This document shows positions 7,701 to 14,270 of a stretch of 15,939 nt of DNA, one piece after another. This DNA is from an uncultured Collinsella sp. (GTDB taxonomy: Bacteria > Actinomycetota > Coriobacteriia > Coriobacteriales > Coriobacteriaceae). Numbering within the stretch: position 1 is the first letter of the stretch; every line of letters begins with the position of its first letter. Both the position numbers and the translations under genes were made by a program. Location of the stretch: positions 1 to 15,939 of the forward strand of contig CAUBVH010000026.1 of the NCBI GenBank assembly GCA_958439425.1, written 5' to 3'. A model generated the notes under the pieces. The model made no database searches. It was not told the origin of the DNA and worked only from the letters and a program-made list of their open reading frames with translations.

Positions 7701-7980
7701 CCTTGCCATCGATGCTCGCACGCCGGTCGACGAGCGCTCGGTGGAAAGTGGCCTGGGAATCTTCGAAGAGCTTGGCTTCTGTCGCGTTTCGGGGTTTGAC
7801 GACACCCGTCGCATCGCGATGGCCGAAAACCCCGGCCGTGTGCAATTGAGCAGGTCAATTCGCTATTTGGAGGGCTTGCGTTCGCGCATGGAGTTCTCGG
7901 CTTTCCGGAGTTGGGCGCTCGATTCGTGCGCTTCTGATATGCTAGCCAAAGTTAACCGCCCGATCGTACCGCGGGCCTAG
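4693..7980 (+). CDS. recJ: RecJ exonuclease fused to a RecQ-like helicase
   Basis: The protein has 1095 residues. The RecJ half carries the DHH motifs FGDFDVDG (89-96), VDNG (148-151) and TDHH (171-174), the GAGVALKL block, and GGHAGAVG (418-425) of the DHHA1/RecJ core. From about 600 follows a superfamily 2 helicase: Walker A MGTGRGKS (646-653), DEAH (752-755), an ATATATA segment near 787, and motif VI QMSGRAGRDGQ (929-939). The final ~90 residues (SIRYLEGLRSR..) resemble the C-terminus of long RecJ proteins. The RecQ zinc cysteines and an HRDC domain are absent. RecJ degrades single-stranded DNA 5'-3' and RecQ unwinds ahead of it in RecF-pathway repair, so the fusion would unite both activities. 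ATG 4693 has GGGGGTGGG (4679-4687) just upstream and fits the RecJ start; GTG 4648 in the same frame would add 15 residues. The gene is followed 15 nt later by rel. Confidence 0.92.
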   Translation: MSSLKTTHRWAVAQQNPELEKELSAGLGIPGLVARIMVAHGITSIEEGQLFLTPSLDRDWADPLIIPGMSVVADRVERAIRNHEHIAVFGDFDVDGITSTCLLTEALRTFGADVTPFIPHRFDEGYGLSRAALDRVNELARPQLIVTVDNGIAAKEEVSYLESLGIDLVVTDHHEPSDQVPQGVPLTDPKLEDEGPSRELAGAGVALKLVQVLGERLGKPSYWRSLIEVAALGTVSDMMPLTPENRALVAEGIQQMRVTARPGYIALAALAKADLSSITADGLSFSLIPRLNAAGRMADPKLALDLLLARDPIEASALAAELEEINRQRREIEAELTRDAMAKVEETYDGGRAIVVGGEGWHEGVKGIVASRLTNRYHVPALLFSIEDGIARGSGRSVGKVNLFDAVERCSDLLIRRGGHAGAVGVTIEASKLDEFRRRLSAVLSELPAEDFEDTDEVAATVDLSELNIETIEQISRLEPFGQGNKVPLLAAEGVTMCDRAVVGKTGEHMRFVATDGAASVPAIMFRVPQIDKLINCDSAVDLVFEAVAEHWQGRVKPKLMIKDVLVRDTAASNIDDPACELRRGVQPADSGLRLESRKRETLAQLSYTELTRSLIHSFIGSNQPHRAQVEALDALADHQSVLAVMGTGRGKSLIFHVHAAREAVLRGRASIFVYPLRALVADQAYHLSSTMAALGIGVGVLTGETVEAARDDVFAGLASGRTGIVLTTPEFLSIHRDRFARSGRIGFVVIDEAHHAGLAKGGDRSAYLDMPDILKALGDPVVMAATATATAPVVAELARVLPITRTVVDETVRENLRLEDDRDLASRENRLVSIVATGEKTVIYVNSRDQSVALAKTLRKRVPDYASHIAFYNAGLTRTDRHRVEEAFRDGCLSCIVSTSAFGEGVNLPDIRHVVLYHMPFGAIEFNQMSGRAGRDGQPAVIHLLYSSRDARINERLLDCYAPERDELVTLYRALQTMWRSNRGKTGDDSFSASDIDIAQMCLAIDARTPVDERSVESGLGIFEELGFCRVSGFDDTRRIAMAENPGRVQLSRSIRYLEGLRSRMEFSAFRSWALDSCASDMLAKVNRPIVPRA

Positions 7981-7995
7981 GGGAAGGGGACCTCG

Positions 7996-10356
7996 ATGGA
8001 TGCCGCAGCCCGTACCGCCCATGATTCCGCCCTCCAGCCGTTCTCGGAGATGGAGCACTATAAGCATGCCGATGAGCTGCCGCCCGAGATTATGGCGGAC
8101 AGCTACGACAAGCTGGAGCGCCTGTGCCTCAAATATATGAATGAGGACGACTTTTCTAAGGTGGAGCAGGCCTATTGCTTTGCTGCCGAGAAGCACTGCA
8201 ACCAAAAGCGCCGCTCGGGTGAGATGTACATCAACCATCCCGTCGAGGTGGCCATCATTTTGGCCGATCTCAAGATGGACTGCGATGTGGTGTGCGCCGC
8301 GCTGCTGCACGATACCGTCGAGGATACCGAGACCTCGCTTGCCGATGTTTCCGGCCTGTTTGGCGATACGGTGGCCGAGCTCGTCGATGGCGTGACCAAG
8401 CTCACCAACATCGAAGTCGACAGCATGGACGAGAAACAGGCGCTCACGCTGCGAAAGATGTTCCTCGCCATGTCCAAGGACATCCGCGTCATCATCGTTA
8501 AGCTTGCCGACCGTCTGCACAACATGCGCACCCTTGCGGCCCTGCGTGAGGACCGTCGCCTGTTTAAGGCCCGCGAGACCATGGACGTGTATGCGCCCCT
8601 GGCCGACCGTCTGGGCATGAGCTCCATTAAATGGGAACTCGAGGACCTGTCCTTCTTCTACCTTGAACCCGACGCCTACCAGCGCATCGCACGCATGGTG
8701 GCGGAGTCGCGCGAGGTCCGTGAGCGCTATCTGGCCGAGACCATCAAGACACTCACCGACGAGCTCAACCGCATTGGCCTGGAGGACTTCCAGATCAACG
8801 GCCGTTCCAAGCACTATTGGTCCATCTACCAAAAGATGAAGCGCAAGGGCAAGGAATTTTCCGAGATCTACGACCTGGTGGCACTGCGCGTCATCACGCA
8901 TTCGGTGCGCGATTGCTACTCCACGCTCGGTGCGGTGCATACGCTGTGGCACCCCATGCCCGGGCGCTTTAAAGACTATATCGCCATGCCCAAGGTCAAT
9001 AACTACCAGTCGCTCCACACGACGGTTATCGGCCCCACGGCTCGTCCGCTCGAGATTCAGATTCGTACCTACGAGATGCACGAGCAGGCCGAGTACGGTA
9101 TTGCCGCCCACTGGCTCTATAAGAAGTCGGGCGGATCGTCTGCGTCTAAGACCAATGATGCCCAGCGCTTGGACGACCAGATTAACTGGCTCAAACATTC
9201 GCTCGATTGGGCTGCGTCTGATGAGATCACCGACGCCAAGGAATACCTGCATTCGCTGAAGGTCGATCTGTTCGATCAGGAGATCTTCGTCTTTACGCCC
9301 AAGGGCGAGGTCATGGCGCTTCGTGCCGGCTCCACGCCGCTCGACTTTGCCTATGCCGTTCACACCGAGGTGGGCAACCACTGCGTCGGCGCTAAGATCA
9401 ACGGTGCGGTGGCCCCGCTCACGCACGAGATTAAGACGGGCGACCGTGTCGAGATTCTGACCAACAAGAGTTCCAAGCCGTCGCGTGATTGGCTCAAGAT
9501 CGTTAAGACGCCTTCCGCCAAGTCAAAGATCCGCCGTTACTTCGCCGCCGCGACCAAGGACGACGACGCTGCCGCCGGCCGCGATATACTGGCTAAGGAC
9601 CTGCGCAAGCGCGGATATGGCATCTCTACGCCGCGATCCACGCGTGCGCTCAACGCCGTGGCGGAGCAGTTTAACTATAAGCAGCTCGAGGACCTGTTTG
9701 CCGCCGTTGGTGCGGGCAAAGTCGCCCCACGTGCCGTTGGCAATAAGGTCGAGCAAATCTTGGACCCCAAACCCGAGGAACAGCTCACCAAGGCCGAAGC
9801 CATTGCCGAGGTCGTCAAGCAGCCTGCCCGCGGCTCCAACCGCAAGCCGCAAAAGCGCGGCAAGAGCGCCAGCAACGGCATTATCGTCAAGGGCGAGAGC
9901 AACAGCGGCCTGCTGGTCCGTCTGGCCCATTGCTGCAACCCCGTGACGGGCGACGACATCGTCGGCTTCATCACGCGCGGTCGTGGCGTTTCGGTGCATC
10001 GCGCCAACTGCCCCAACGTCAAGGGTCTTATGGAGCATCCCGAGCGCATGATCGATGTGGAATGGGACGGCGCTGCCGACACCCTCTTCCAGGTCGAGAT
10101 CGTGGTCGAGTGCCTGGACCGCATGGGCCTGCTCAAGGATGTCACCATTGCCATTGGCGATGCGGGTGGCAATATCCTTTCTGCCGCCACGTCGACCAAC
10201 CGCGAGGGTATTGCAACCCTGCGCTTTATGGTCGAGATCTCGGACGCGAGTGGTCTGGATCCGCTGCTGGCCTCTATCAGCAGCGTTGACTCGGTCTACG
10301 ACGCGCGTCGCTTGATGCCCGGCGAGGGTGGAGCCCAGCTTAAGCGCCGCGTTTAG
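7996..10356 (+). CDS. rel: bifunctional (p)ppGpp synthetase/hydrolase Rel
   Basis: The protein has 786 residues, full length for Rel/SpoT. The hydrolase HD domain has H81, H105, D106 (LLHDTVEDTE) and D172 (KLADRLHN), with the same spacing as the metal ligands H53, H77, D78 and D144 of Streptococcus Rel. The synthetase domain has IYDLVALRV with D293, RFKDYIAMPKVNNYQSLHTT, and E353 in LEIQIRT. A TGS domain (about 425-490), the conserved HCCNP segment (645-649) and a C-terminal ACT domain (about 700-785) complete it. Both catalytic sites look intact, so it should make and degrade (p)ppGpp in the stringent response on ribosomes. It is preceded by GGGGAAGGGG and most likely shares the recJ transcript. 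Confidence 0.97.
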   Translation: MDAAARTAHDSALQPFSEMEHYKHADELPPEIMADSYDKLERLCLKYMNEDDFSKVEQAYCFAAEKHCNQKRRSGEMYINHPVEVAIILADLKMDCDVVCAALLHDTVEDTETSLADVSGLFGDTVAELVDGVTKLTNIEVDSMDEKQALTLRKMFLAMSKDIRVIIVKLADRLHNMRTLAALREDRRLFKARETMDVYAPLADRLGMSSIKWELEDLSFFYLEPDAYQRIARMVAESREVRERYLAETIKTLTDELNRIGLEDFQINGRSKHYWSIYQKMKRKGKEFSEIYDLVALRVITHSVRDCYSTLGAVHTLWHPMPGRFKDYIAMPKVNNYQSLHTTVIGPTARPLEIQIRTYEMHEQAEYGIAAHWLYKKSGGSSASKTNDAQRLDDQINWLKHSLDWAASDEITDAKEYLHSLKVDLFDQEIFVFTPKGEVMALRAGSTPLDFAYAVHTEVGNHCVGAKINGAVAPLTHEIKTGDRVEILTNKSSKPSRDWLKIVKTPSAKSKIRRYFAAATKDDDAAAGRDILAKDLRKRGYGISTPRSTRALNAVAEQFNYKQLEDLFAAVGAGKVAPRAVGNKVEQILDPKPEEQLTKAEAIAEVVKQPARGSNRKPQKRGKSASNGIIVKGESNSGLLVRLAHCCNPVTGDDIVGFITRGRGVSVHRANCPNVKGLMEHPERMIDVEWDGAADTLFQVEIVVECLDRMGLLKDVTIAIGDAGGNILSAATSTNREGIATLRFMVEISDASGLDPLLASISSVDSVYDARRLMPGEGGAQLKRRV

Positions 10357-10367
10357 TCGCGACGAAC

Positions 10368-10395
10368 GTGCCACATTATCGATATTCGCTACACT
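10368..10395 (+). promoter_or_regulatory. candidate promoter of the MBL-fold gene
   Basis: GTGCCA (10368-10373) and TACACT (10390-10395), 16 nt apart, form a moderate match to -35 and -10. The following palindrome (10393-10420) begins inside the -10, so it would lie over the start site. Confidence 0.4.
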
Positions 10396-10420
10396 CGAGG
10401 CATCGTTTGATGCCTCGAGT
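10393..10420 (+). promoter_or_regulatory. perfect 12-bp hairpin between rel and the MBL gene
   Basis: ACTCGAGGCATC (10393-10404) and GATGCCTCGAGT (10409-10420) are perfect complements around GTTT. No T-run follows, so it is a poor intrinsic terminator; an operator, a 5' mRNA stabiliser or a 3' end for rel are all possible. The AGGAGAGGGG ribosome site follows at 10429-10438. Confidence 0.6.
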
Positions 10421-10440
10421 TCTATAGAGAGGAGAGGGGC

Positions 10441-11124
10441 ATGAGTGCTGTGTCCTCGGATTTAACTCCCAAGGGATCGGTCGAGATTGAGACGCTCGTA
10501 AACGGTCCCATTCAGACCAATAGCTATGCTGTCATTTCGGACAATGAGTGCGTGATTATCGACCCCGCATGGGAAGGCGAGCGCTTGGTGGAGCATATTC
10601 GAGCCGAACACCCGGATGTGCAGGTGCTCGGCGCCGTTTGCACGCACGGTCACGCCGACCATGTTGGCGGTGTCGCTGGAGTTCGGGCCGCCGTTCCCGC
10701 CGACGCCCTGTACGAGCTGTGTGGCAAGGACGCAGCAGTGCCGCATGCGAATATCGAGGAGCAGCGAGCGATGTGGGGCATCGAGACGCCCGATCCAGGT
10801 GAGCCGACGCGGCTGCTTGCCGAGGGCGACACCATTGAGCTGGGCGACATTTGCCTGCAGGTAATTGAGGTGCCCGGGCACACACCGGGCGGCATCGTTC
10901 TGTTCGCCGCCACTGAGCAGGGGAACATTGCCTTTGTGGGCGACACGCTATTCCCGGGTGGGCATGGCCGCACCGATCTTTCTGGAGGAGACGAGGCGGC
11001 GATTCTGCGCTCGCTCTCCAAGCTCGCCCGGCTTCTCCCGCCCGATACCGTTTGCTTAACGGGCCATGGCGATTCGACCACCATGGCACGCGAGCTCATG
11101 CAGAACCCTTTCATGCAGATGTAG
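10441..11124 (+). CDS. glyoxalase II-like MBL-fold hydrolase
   Basis: The protein has 227 residues with a complete metallo-beta-lactamase metal site: HGHADH (69-74), H147 in PGHTPGG, D168 in GDTLF, and H209 in TGHGD. The start, LVNGPIQTNSYAVISD, is characteristic of hydroxyacylglutathione-hydrolase-like proteins (YcbL/GloB-like). The substrate-binding C-terminal domain of true glyoxalase II is missing, so the substrate is uncertain; thioester hydrolysis is the most likely chemistry. In many bacteria a gene of this kind lies close after rel. Here it follows rel by 84 nt with a hairpin between. The start has a strong AGGAGAGGGG. Confidence 0.9.
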   Translation: MSAVSSDLTPKGSVEIETLVNGPIQTNSYAVISDNECVIIDPAWEGERLVEHIRAEHPDVQVLGAVCTHGHADHVGGVAGVRAAVPADALYELCGKDAAVPHANIEEQRAMWGIETPDPGEPTRLLAEGDTIELGDICLQVIEVPGHTPGGIVLFAATEQGNIAFVGDTLFPGGHGRTDLSGGDEAAILRSLSKLARLLPPDTVCLTGHGDSTTMARELMQNPFMQM

Positions 11125-11154
11125 CTTAATAGTCGGCTTTTGAAGCACGAGAAG

Positions 11155-11229
11155 CGTCCAAACGTCAAGCTATTTTTCCCCAACGGGTTGATTCCGTAGG
11201 GCAAACGGTCAAAAAAGTCTGTTTGGACG
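11155..11229. promoter_or_regulatory. 9-bp inverted repeat upstream of fba
   Basis: CGTCCAAAC (11155-11163) and GTTTGGACG (11221-11229) are perfect complements 57 nt apart, upstream of the fba promoter. They could be paired binding sites of a regulator or a long-range stem. The match is short enough to be chance. Confidence 0.35.
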
Positions 11230-11250
11230 ATATTCGTGAACAAACGAACG

Positions 11251-11278
11251 TTTATGCCCGGGTGCGCCGTGGTAAAAT
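11251..11278 (+). promoter_or_regulatory. candidate promoter of fba
   Basis: TAAAAT (11273-11278) is a good -10, with TTTATG (11251-11256) as a weak -35 at 16 nt. The start site near 11285 would give a leader of about 34 nt. No terminator was found between the MBL gene and this point. Confidence 0.5.
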
Positions 11279-11318
11279 CTCAGGCGTTATCGGAGCAACC
11301 TTACAGGAGGTTTCTTTT

Positions 11319-12185
11319 ATGCTCGTCAACGCAGCAGACATGCTCAAGAAGGCCGAGGCCGGCAAGTACGGTCTCGGTGCCTTCAACACCAACAACCTCG
11401 AGTGGACCCTGGCTATTCTCCAGGCCGCCGAGGAGGCCAAGTCTCCGCTGATCCTTCAGTGCACCGCTGGTGCCGCTAAGTGGATGGGCGGTTTCAAGGT
11501 CTGCGCCGACATGGTCAAGGCTGCCGTCGAGGCCACGGGCGTTACCGTTCCCGTCGCCCTTCACCTCGATCACGGTTCTTACGAGGACTGCTTCAAGTGC
11601 ATCGAGGCCGGCTTCACGTCCATCATGTATGACGGCTCTCACGAGGAGACCTTCCAGCTTAACCTCGACCGCACCAAGGAGCTCGTTGAGCTTGCCCACT
11701 CCAAGGGCATGTCCATCGAGGCCGAGGTCGGCGGCATCGGCGGCACCGAGGACGGCGTGACCTCCAGCGGCGAGCTCGCTGATCCTGCTGAGTGCAAGCA
11801 GATCGCTGACCTGGGCGTCGACTTCCTCGCCTGCGGCATCGGCAACATCCACGGCGTGTATCCCGCCGACTGGGCTGGCCTTTCCTTCGAGCGTCTGGGC
11901 GAGATCAAGGCTCAGACCGGTGACCTGCCCCTCGTTCTGCACGGTGGTACCGGCATCCCCGAGGATCAGATCAAGAAGGCCATCTCCCTGGGCATCTCCA
12001 AGATCAACGTCAACACCGACCTGCAGCTCGTCTTCGCCAAGGGCGTCCGCGAGTACATCGAGGCTGGCAAGGATCAGCAGGGCAAGGGCTTCGACCCCCG
12101 CAAGCTCCTCAAGCCTGGTCGCGACAACATCGTTGCCCGCACCAAGGAGCTCATGGAGGAGTTTGGCTCCGTCAACAAGGCGTAA
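11319..12185 (+). CDS. fba: class II fructose-bisphosphate aldolase
   Basis: The protein has 288 residues, normal for the class IIB group. Key blocks are HLDHGS (82-87) with catalytic D84 and zinc ligand H85, YDGSH, EAEVGGIGG, H178 in GIGNIHG, LHGGTGI with H208, and KINVNTDLQ. It cleaves and forms fructose 1,6-bisphosphate in glycolysis and gluconeogenesis, with zinc, in the cytosol. ATG 11319 has AGGAGG 8 nt upstream; the frame is open back to 11223, but that part lies over the promoter. The codons are strongly biased towards a few G/C-ending ones, as in the ribosomal protein genes here, which fits very high expression. It ends in a very strong terminator structure. Confidence 0.97.
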   Translation: MLVNAADMLKKAEAGKYGLGAFNTNNLEWTLAILQAAEEAKSPLILQCTAGAAKWMGGFKVCADMVKAAVEATGVTVPVALHLDHGSYEDCFKCIEAGFTSIMYDGSHEETFQLNLDRTKELVELAHSKGMSIEAEVGGIGGTEDGVTSSGELADPAECKQIADLGVDFLACGIGNIHGVYPADWAGLSFERLGEIKAQTGDLPLVLHGGTGIPEDQIKKAISLGISKINVNTDLQLVFAKGVREYIEAGKDQQGKGFDPRKLLKPGRDNIVARTKELMEEFGSVNKA

Positions 12186-12316
12186 GTAGCGGTTTAACTT
12201 CCCGCCGGAGGCCCCGTTTCCCCTACGCTGTTTCCCTCGCGCTCACCTGGCTTCGCCAGAAGTCGCGCGACGGAATCAGCTCCGGGGAAACGGGGCCTCC
12301 TTTGTTAACTCGCTAC
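12186..12316 (+). terminator. 131-nt fully structured terminator of fba
   Basis: A 17-bp perfect stem (12207-12223 with 12284-12300) is followed by TTTGTT, so it can work as an intrinsic terminator. Its 60-nt loop is not free: GCTGTTTCC pairs with GGAATCAGC (12227-12235/12272-12280), TCGCGC with GCGCGA (12237-12242/12265-12270), and CTGG with CCAG around a TTCG-type loop (12247-12259). Outside the main stem GTAGCG (12186-12191) pairs with CGCTAC (12311-12316) and TTAAC with GTTAA. The structure begins directly after the fba stop codon. Confidence 0.85.
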
Positions 12317-12365
12317 AGGGTTACTGGGCTGAATTCATTTTTAGAGGTACCGTTTATCGGTGTTG

Positions 12366-12395
12366 AGAGCTCCTTTATTGGGGCTTTCTTTTTAT
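12366..12395 (+). terminator. second terminator-like hairpin
   Basis: AGAGCTCC (12366-12373) pairs with GGGGCTTT (12380-12387), using two G-T pairs, and is followed by a T-rich run to 12393. It could be a backup terminator or an attenuator in front of the transglutaminase gene. Its right arm overlaps the candidate -35 of the next promoter. Confidence 0.5.
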
Positions 12396-12406
12396 CTCGC
12401 TACAAT
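12378..12406 (+). promoter_or_regulatory. candidate promoter of the transglutaminase gene
   Basis: TTGGGG (12378-12383) and TACAAT (12401-12406) are 17 nt apart. The start site near 12413 fits the ATG at 12441 and argues against a longer protein starting upstream. Confidence 0.55.
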
Positions 12407-12440
12407 GTGCTTCAAGGGTTCTAATGACTTGGAGTTTGGT

Positions 12441-13874
12441 ATGGCTGTTATTAATGTGCTGCCTTCGGATGGGAAGGTTATTGACGAGGGTCCTGTTGGT
12501 TGCTCTATTGATGTTTGCTGTGATGACTTTCGTCATCTCGATATAGGACTGCCGCCCGAGATTCTTCGACTCAAGGATGCCGGATATTTGACGCAGGCTG
12601 TTGCGGCTTGTGATCGTCTTTTGAGGCAGAATCCTGAGCCTTCGCTGGCAGCCTGCGTTCGTGCCGAGCGGTATCGCATGCTTGAGACGCCGCTTCATTT
12701 TTCGGTGTCGCGCGATCGAGCTATTGCGATGATTCGCGAGGAGTGGCCTGAGTTTACCGAGGAGCAGTTTGACGACCTGATTGACCGTAAGCGTATTGAC
12801 TGGCGCTTTATCGATGGCGAACTGTTCGTTCTCGACAACTTCCTCGATTCGCTTCGCGTATATCCCAAAGAGGTTCCCGGCATGCGGCCCGATTCTACGG
12901 ACGGAATAGCACTGCGCAACGAGATGCTCAAGGAGATGGAGTCACAAAACGGATTGGCTCGCGTCATTACGCTTAAAGCGTCCGTGTCTGTCCCCGGCGC
13001 TCTGGAAGGGGAGACCGTTCGCGCGTGGCTACCCGTTGCCGCCGCCTGTCGTCAACAGTCTCATATCGAGGTTCTCGATATGACGCCGGAGGGTGCTGTT
13101 GCCCCCGCGAATGCTTCGGCGCGTACCGCCTCGTGGTCTTCTTCGAGTGAGCGCTCATTCTCGGTGACCTATCGCTATCAAATTGATGCCGCTTATCGTG
13201 ATGTCTATGGGGGTGCGCTTCCGGTGCATCCTTGCATGGACGCGCCACTGCCCGTGGACACCTCCGAGGACCGTCCGCACATTGCATTCACGCCGTATCT
13301 ACAGCAGCTGACAGCCCGTGTCATTGACGGGCTCGAGGATCCGCTCGATCGCGCCCGTGCTATCTATGATTACCTGACGCAGTACATCGACTATCGCTAT
13401 CAGCCGCCGTACTTGCTTTTGGGATCTATTGCCGATGACTGCGCGCATTCGCTCCGCGGCGATTGCGGCGTTATGGCGCTCACGTTTATCACCATGTGCC
13501 GTATCGCGGGCGTGCCTGCCCGTTGGCAGAGCGGCCTGTATGTTGCGCCCGATTCGGTGGGGTCGCACGACTGGGCAGAGTTCTATACGCCGCAGACCGG
13601 ATGGCTCAACGCCGACGTGTCATTTGGATCTTCTGCTCGCAGGATGGGGGAGGAGTGGCGCCGCCGTCACTACTTTGGCAATCTCGACCCGTGGCGTATG
13701 GTGGCCAACAATCGATTCCAGGCAGAGTTTGAGCCCTCTTTCGACGGCATGCGCGAGGACCCTTACGATAACCAGATGGGTGAGGCTTCGGTCGACGGTC
13801 GCGGATGCCGTCGGCGCGAGATGCTCCGCACGGTCGAACTCATCGAAATGCTCGAAGTTCCATTTTCGGACTAA
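12441..13874 (+). CDS. transglutaminase-like cysteine protease superfamily protein
   Basis: The protein has 477 residues. The catalytic triad of the transglutaminase-like fold is clear: C342 in RGDCGVMALTF, H376 in SHDWAEFY, and D392 in NADVSFGS. Before it are an N-terminal helical region (about 30-170, with many acidic and aromatic residues) and a beta-rich stretch that may be an accessory domain. No signal peptide or membrane helix is seen, so it is likely cytoplasmic. Bacterial members are often peptidases or isopeptidases rather than true cross-linkers, and the substrate is unknown. ATG 12441 is preferred because GGAG lies 6 nt upstream and the promoter -10 lies only 35 nt before; the open frame back to 12360 crosses that promoter. 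Codons at the 5' end are more A/T-rich than in its neighbours. Confidence 0.85.
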   Translation: MAVINVLPSDGKVIDEGPVGCSIDVCCDDFRHLDIGLPPEILRLKDAGYLTQAVAACDRLLRQNPEPSLAACVRAERYRMLETPLHFSVSRDRAIAMIREEWPEFTEEQFDDLIDRKRIDWRFIDGELFVLDNFLDSLRVYPKEVPGMRPDSTDGIALRNEMLKEMESQNGLARVITLKASVSVPGALEGETVRAWLPVAAACRQQSHIEVLDMTPEGAVAPANASARTASWSSSSERSFSVTYRYQIDAAYRDVYGGALPVHPCMDAPLPVDTSEDRPHIAFTPYLQQLTARVIDGLEDPLDRARAIYDYLTQYIDYRYQPPYLLLGSIADDCAHSLRGDCGVMALTFITMCRIAGVPARWQSGLYVAPDSVGSHDWAEFYTPQTGWLNADVSFGSSARRMGEEWRRRHYFGNLDPWRMVANNRFQAEFEPSFDGMREDPYDNQMGEASVDGRGCRRREMLRTVELIEMLEVPFSD

Positions 13875-13886
13875 TCGGTAGAAAGC

Positions 13887-13895
13887 TGTGATAAA
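13887..13895 (+). promoter_or_regulatory. weak extended -10 before tRNA-Leu
   Basis: TGTGATAAA matches an extended -10 (TGn plus four of six bases of TATAAT) 18 nt before the tRNA. No convincing -35 was found. It starts 12 nt after the transglutaminase stop codon. Confidence 0.4.
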
Positions 13896-13913
13896 CTAAC
13901 TCACGCATTGCGT

Positions 13914-14000
13914 GCCCGAGTGGCGGAATTGGCAGACGCAGTGGACTCAAAATCCACCGTTGGCAACAACGTGCGAGTTCGAGTCTCGCCTCGGGCACCA
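13914..14000 (+). tRNA. tRNA-Leu (CAA)
   Basis: This is an 87-nt class II tRNA. The acceptor stem GCCCGAG (13914-13920) pairs fully with CTCGGGC (13990-13996), followed by A and an encoded CCA. The anticodon stem GTGGA/TCCAC encloses CTCAAAA, so the anticodon is CAA and it reads UUG. A long variable arm (CGTTGGCAACAACG) and the T-arm sequence GCGAGTTCGAGTCTCGC are present. All arms look intact. Confidence 0.97.
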
Positions 14001-14019
14001 TACATGCAAGTGAGCGTTC

Positions 14020-14042
14020 AAGGGGGTTGCGGCCCCCTTTTT
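14020..14042 (+). terminator. intrinsic terminator of tRNA-Leu
   Basis: AAGGGGG (14020-14026) pairs with CCCCCTT (14033-14039) around TTGCGG, with Ts to 14042. It lies 20 nt after the mature tRNA end. Confidence 0.85.
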
Positions 14043-14077
14043 CGTGCCGAACTCGCGTGAGCGCGCGAAGCGTTAAG

Positions 14078-14165
14078 CAAACAGGCCTGTGGCCTGTTTG
14101 TAGCGGAGCGTGGCGAGGGCGCCACGCGCCCGAAGCCCGGGGCTTCGCGAAGCGAAGGCCCTTCG
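14078..14165. repeat. array of four small hairpins between tRNA copies
   Basis: Four separate perfect dyads follow one another: CAAACAGGCC-TGT-GGCCTGTTTG (14078-14100), GCGTGGCG-AGGG-CGCCACGC (14108-14127), CGAAGCC-CGG-GGCTTCG (14131-14147) and CGAAG-GCC-CTTCG (14153-14165). Their arms are unrelated in sequence but similar in size, with loops of 3-4 nt. No coding potential is visible. Confidence 0.7.
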
Positions 14166-14229
14166 AGTCTCGCCTCGAGCACCATACATGCAAGCGAGCG
14201 TTCAAGGGGGTCAAGGTCCCTTTTTCGTG
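14162..14229 (+). pseudogene. duplicated tRNA-Leu 3' end with terminator
   Basis: The 68 bases match 13978-14046, which run from the tRNA T-loop through the CCA end, the 19-nt spacer and the terminator, with only a few changes. The tRNA part (14162-14184) has one change, turning CGGGC into CGAGC. The 5' two-thirds of the tRNA are absent, so it cannot be functional. The terminator copy (AAGGG/CCCTT, 14204-14222, then Ts) has a changed loop but still pairs. A segmental duplication or the remains of an integration site at the tRNA would explain it. Confidence 0.85.
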
Positions 14230-14235
14230 TACGTA

Positions 14236-14264
14236 ATGTGATAACGCGCTGTACGTGTTATTAT
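14236..14264 (+). promoter_or_regulatory. candidate infC promoter with overlapping dyad
   Basis: TATTAT (14259-14264) is a reasonable -10; the -35 position reads ATGTGA (14236-14241) and is weak. ATAAC (14241-14245) and GTTAT (14257-14261) form an inverted repeat between and over these boxes. Transcription would start at about 14271, giving a leader of about 176 nt. Confidence 0.5.
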
Positions 14265-14270
14265 TCGCAA

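Noticed and set aside
7942..9426. 494-codon open frame on the minus strand opposite rel
   Set aside because: It is antisense to an unmistakable Rel protein and arises from G/C-ending codons; the product is low-complexity His/Leu-rich with no family features.
11223..11318. N-terminal extension of fba
   Set aside because: It covers the promoter and ribosome site, and the aldolase family begins at MLVNAADML.
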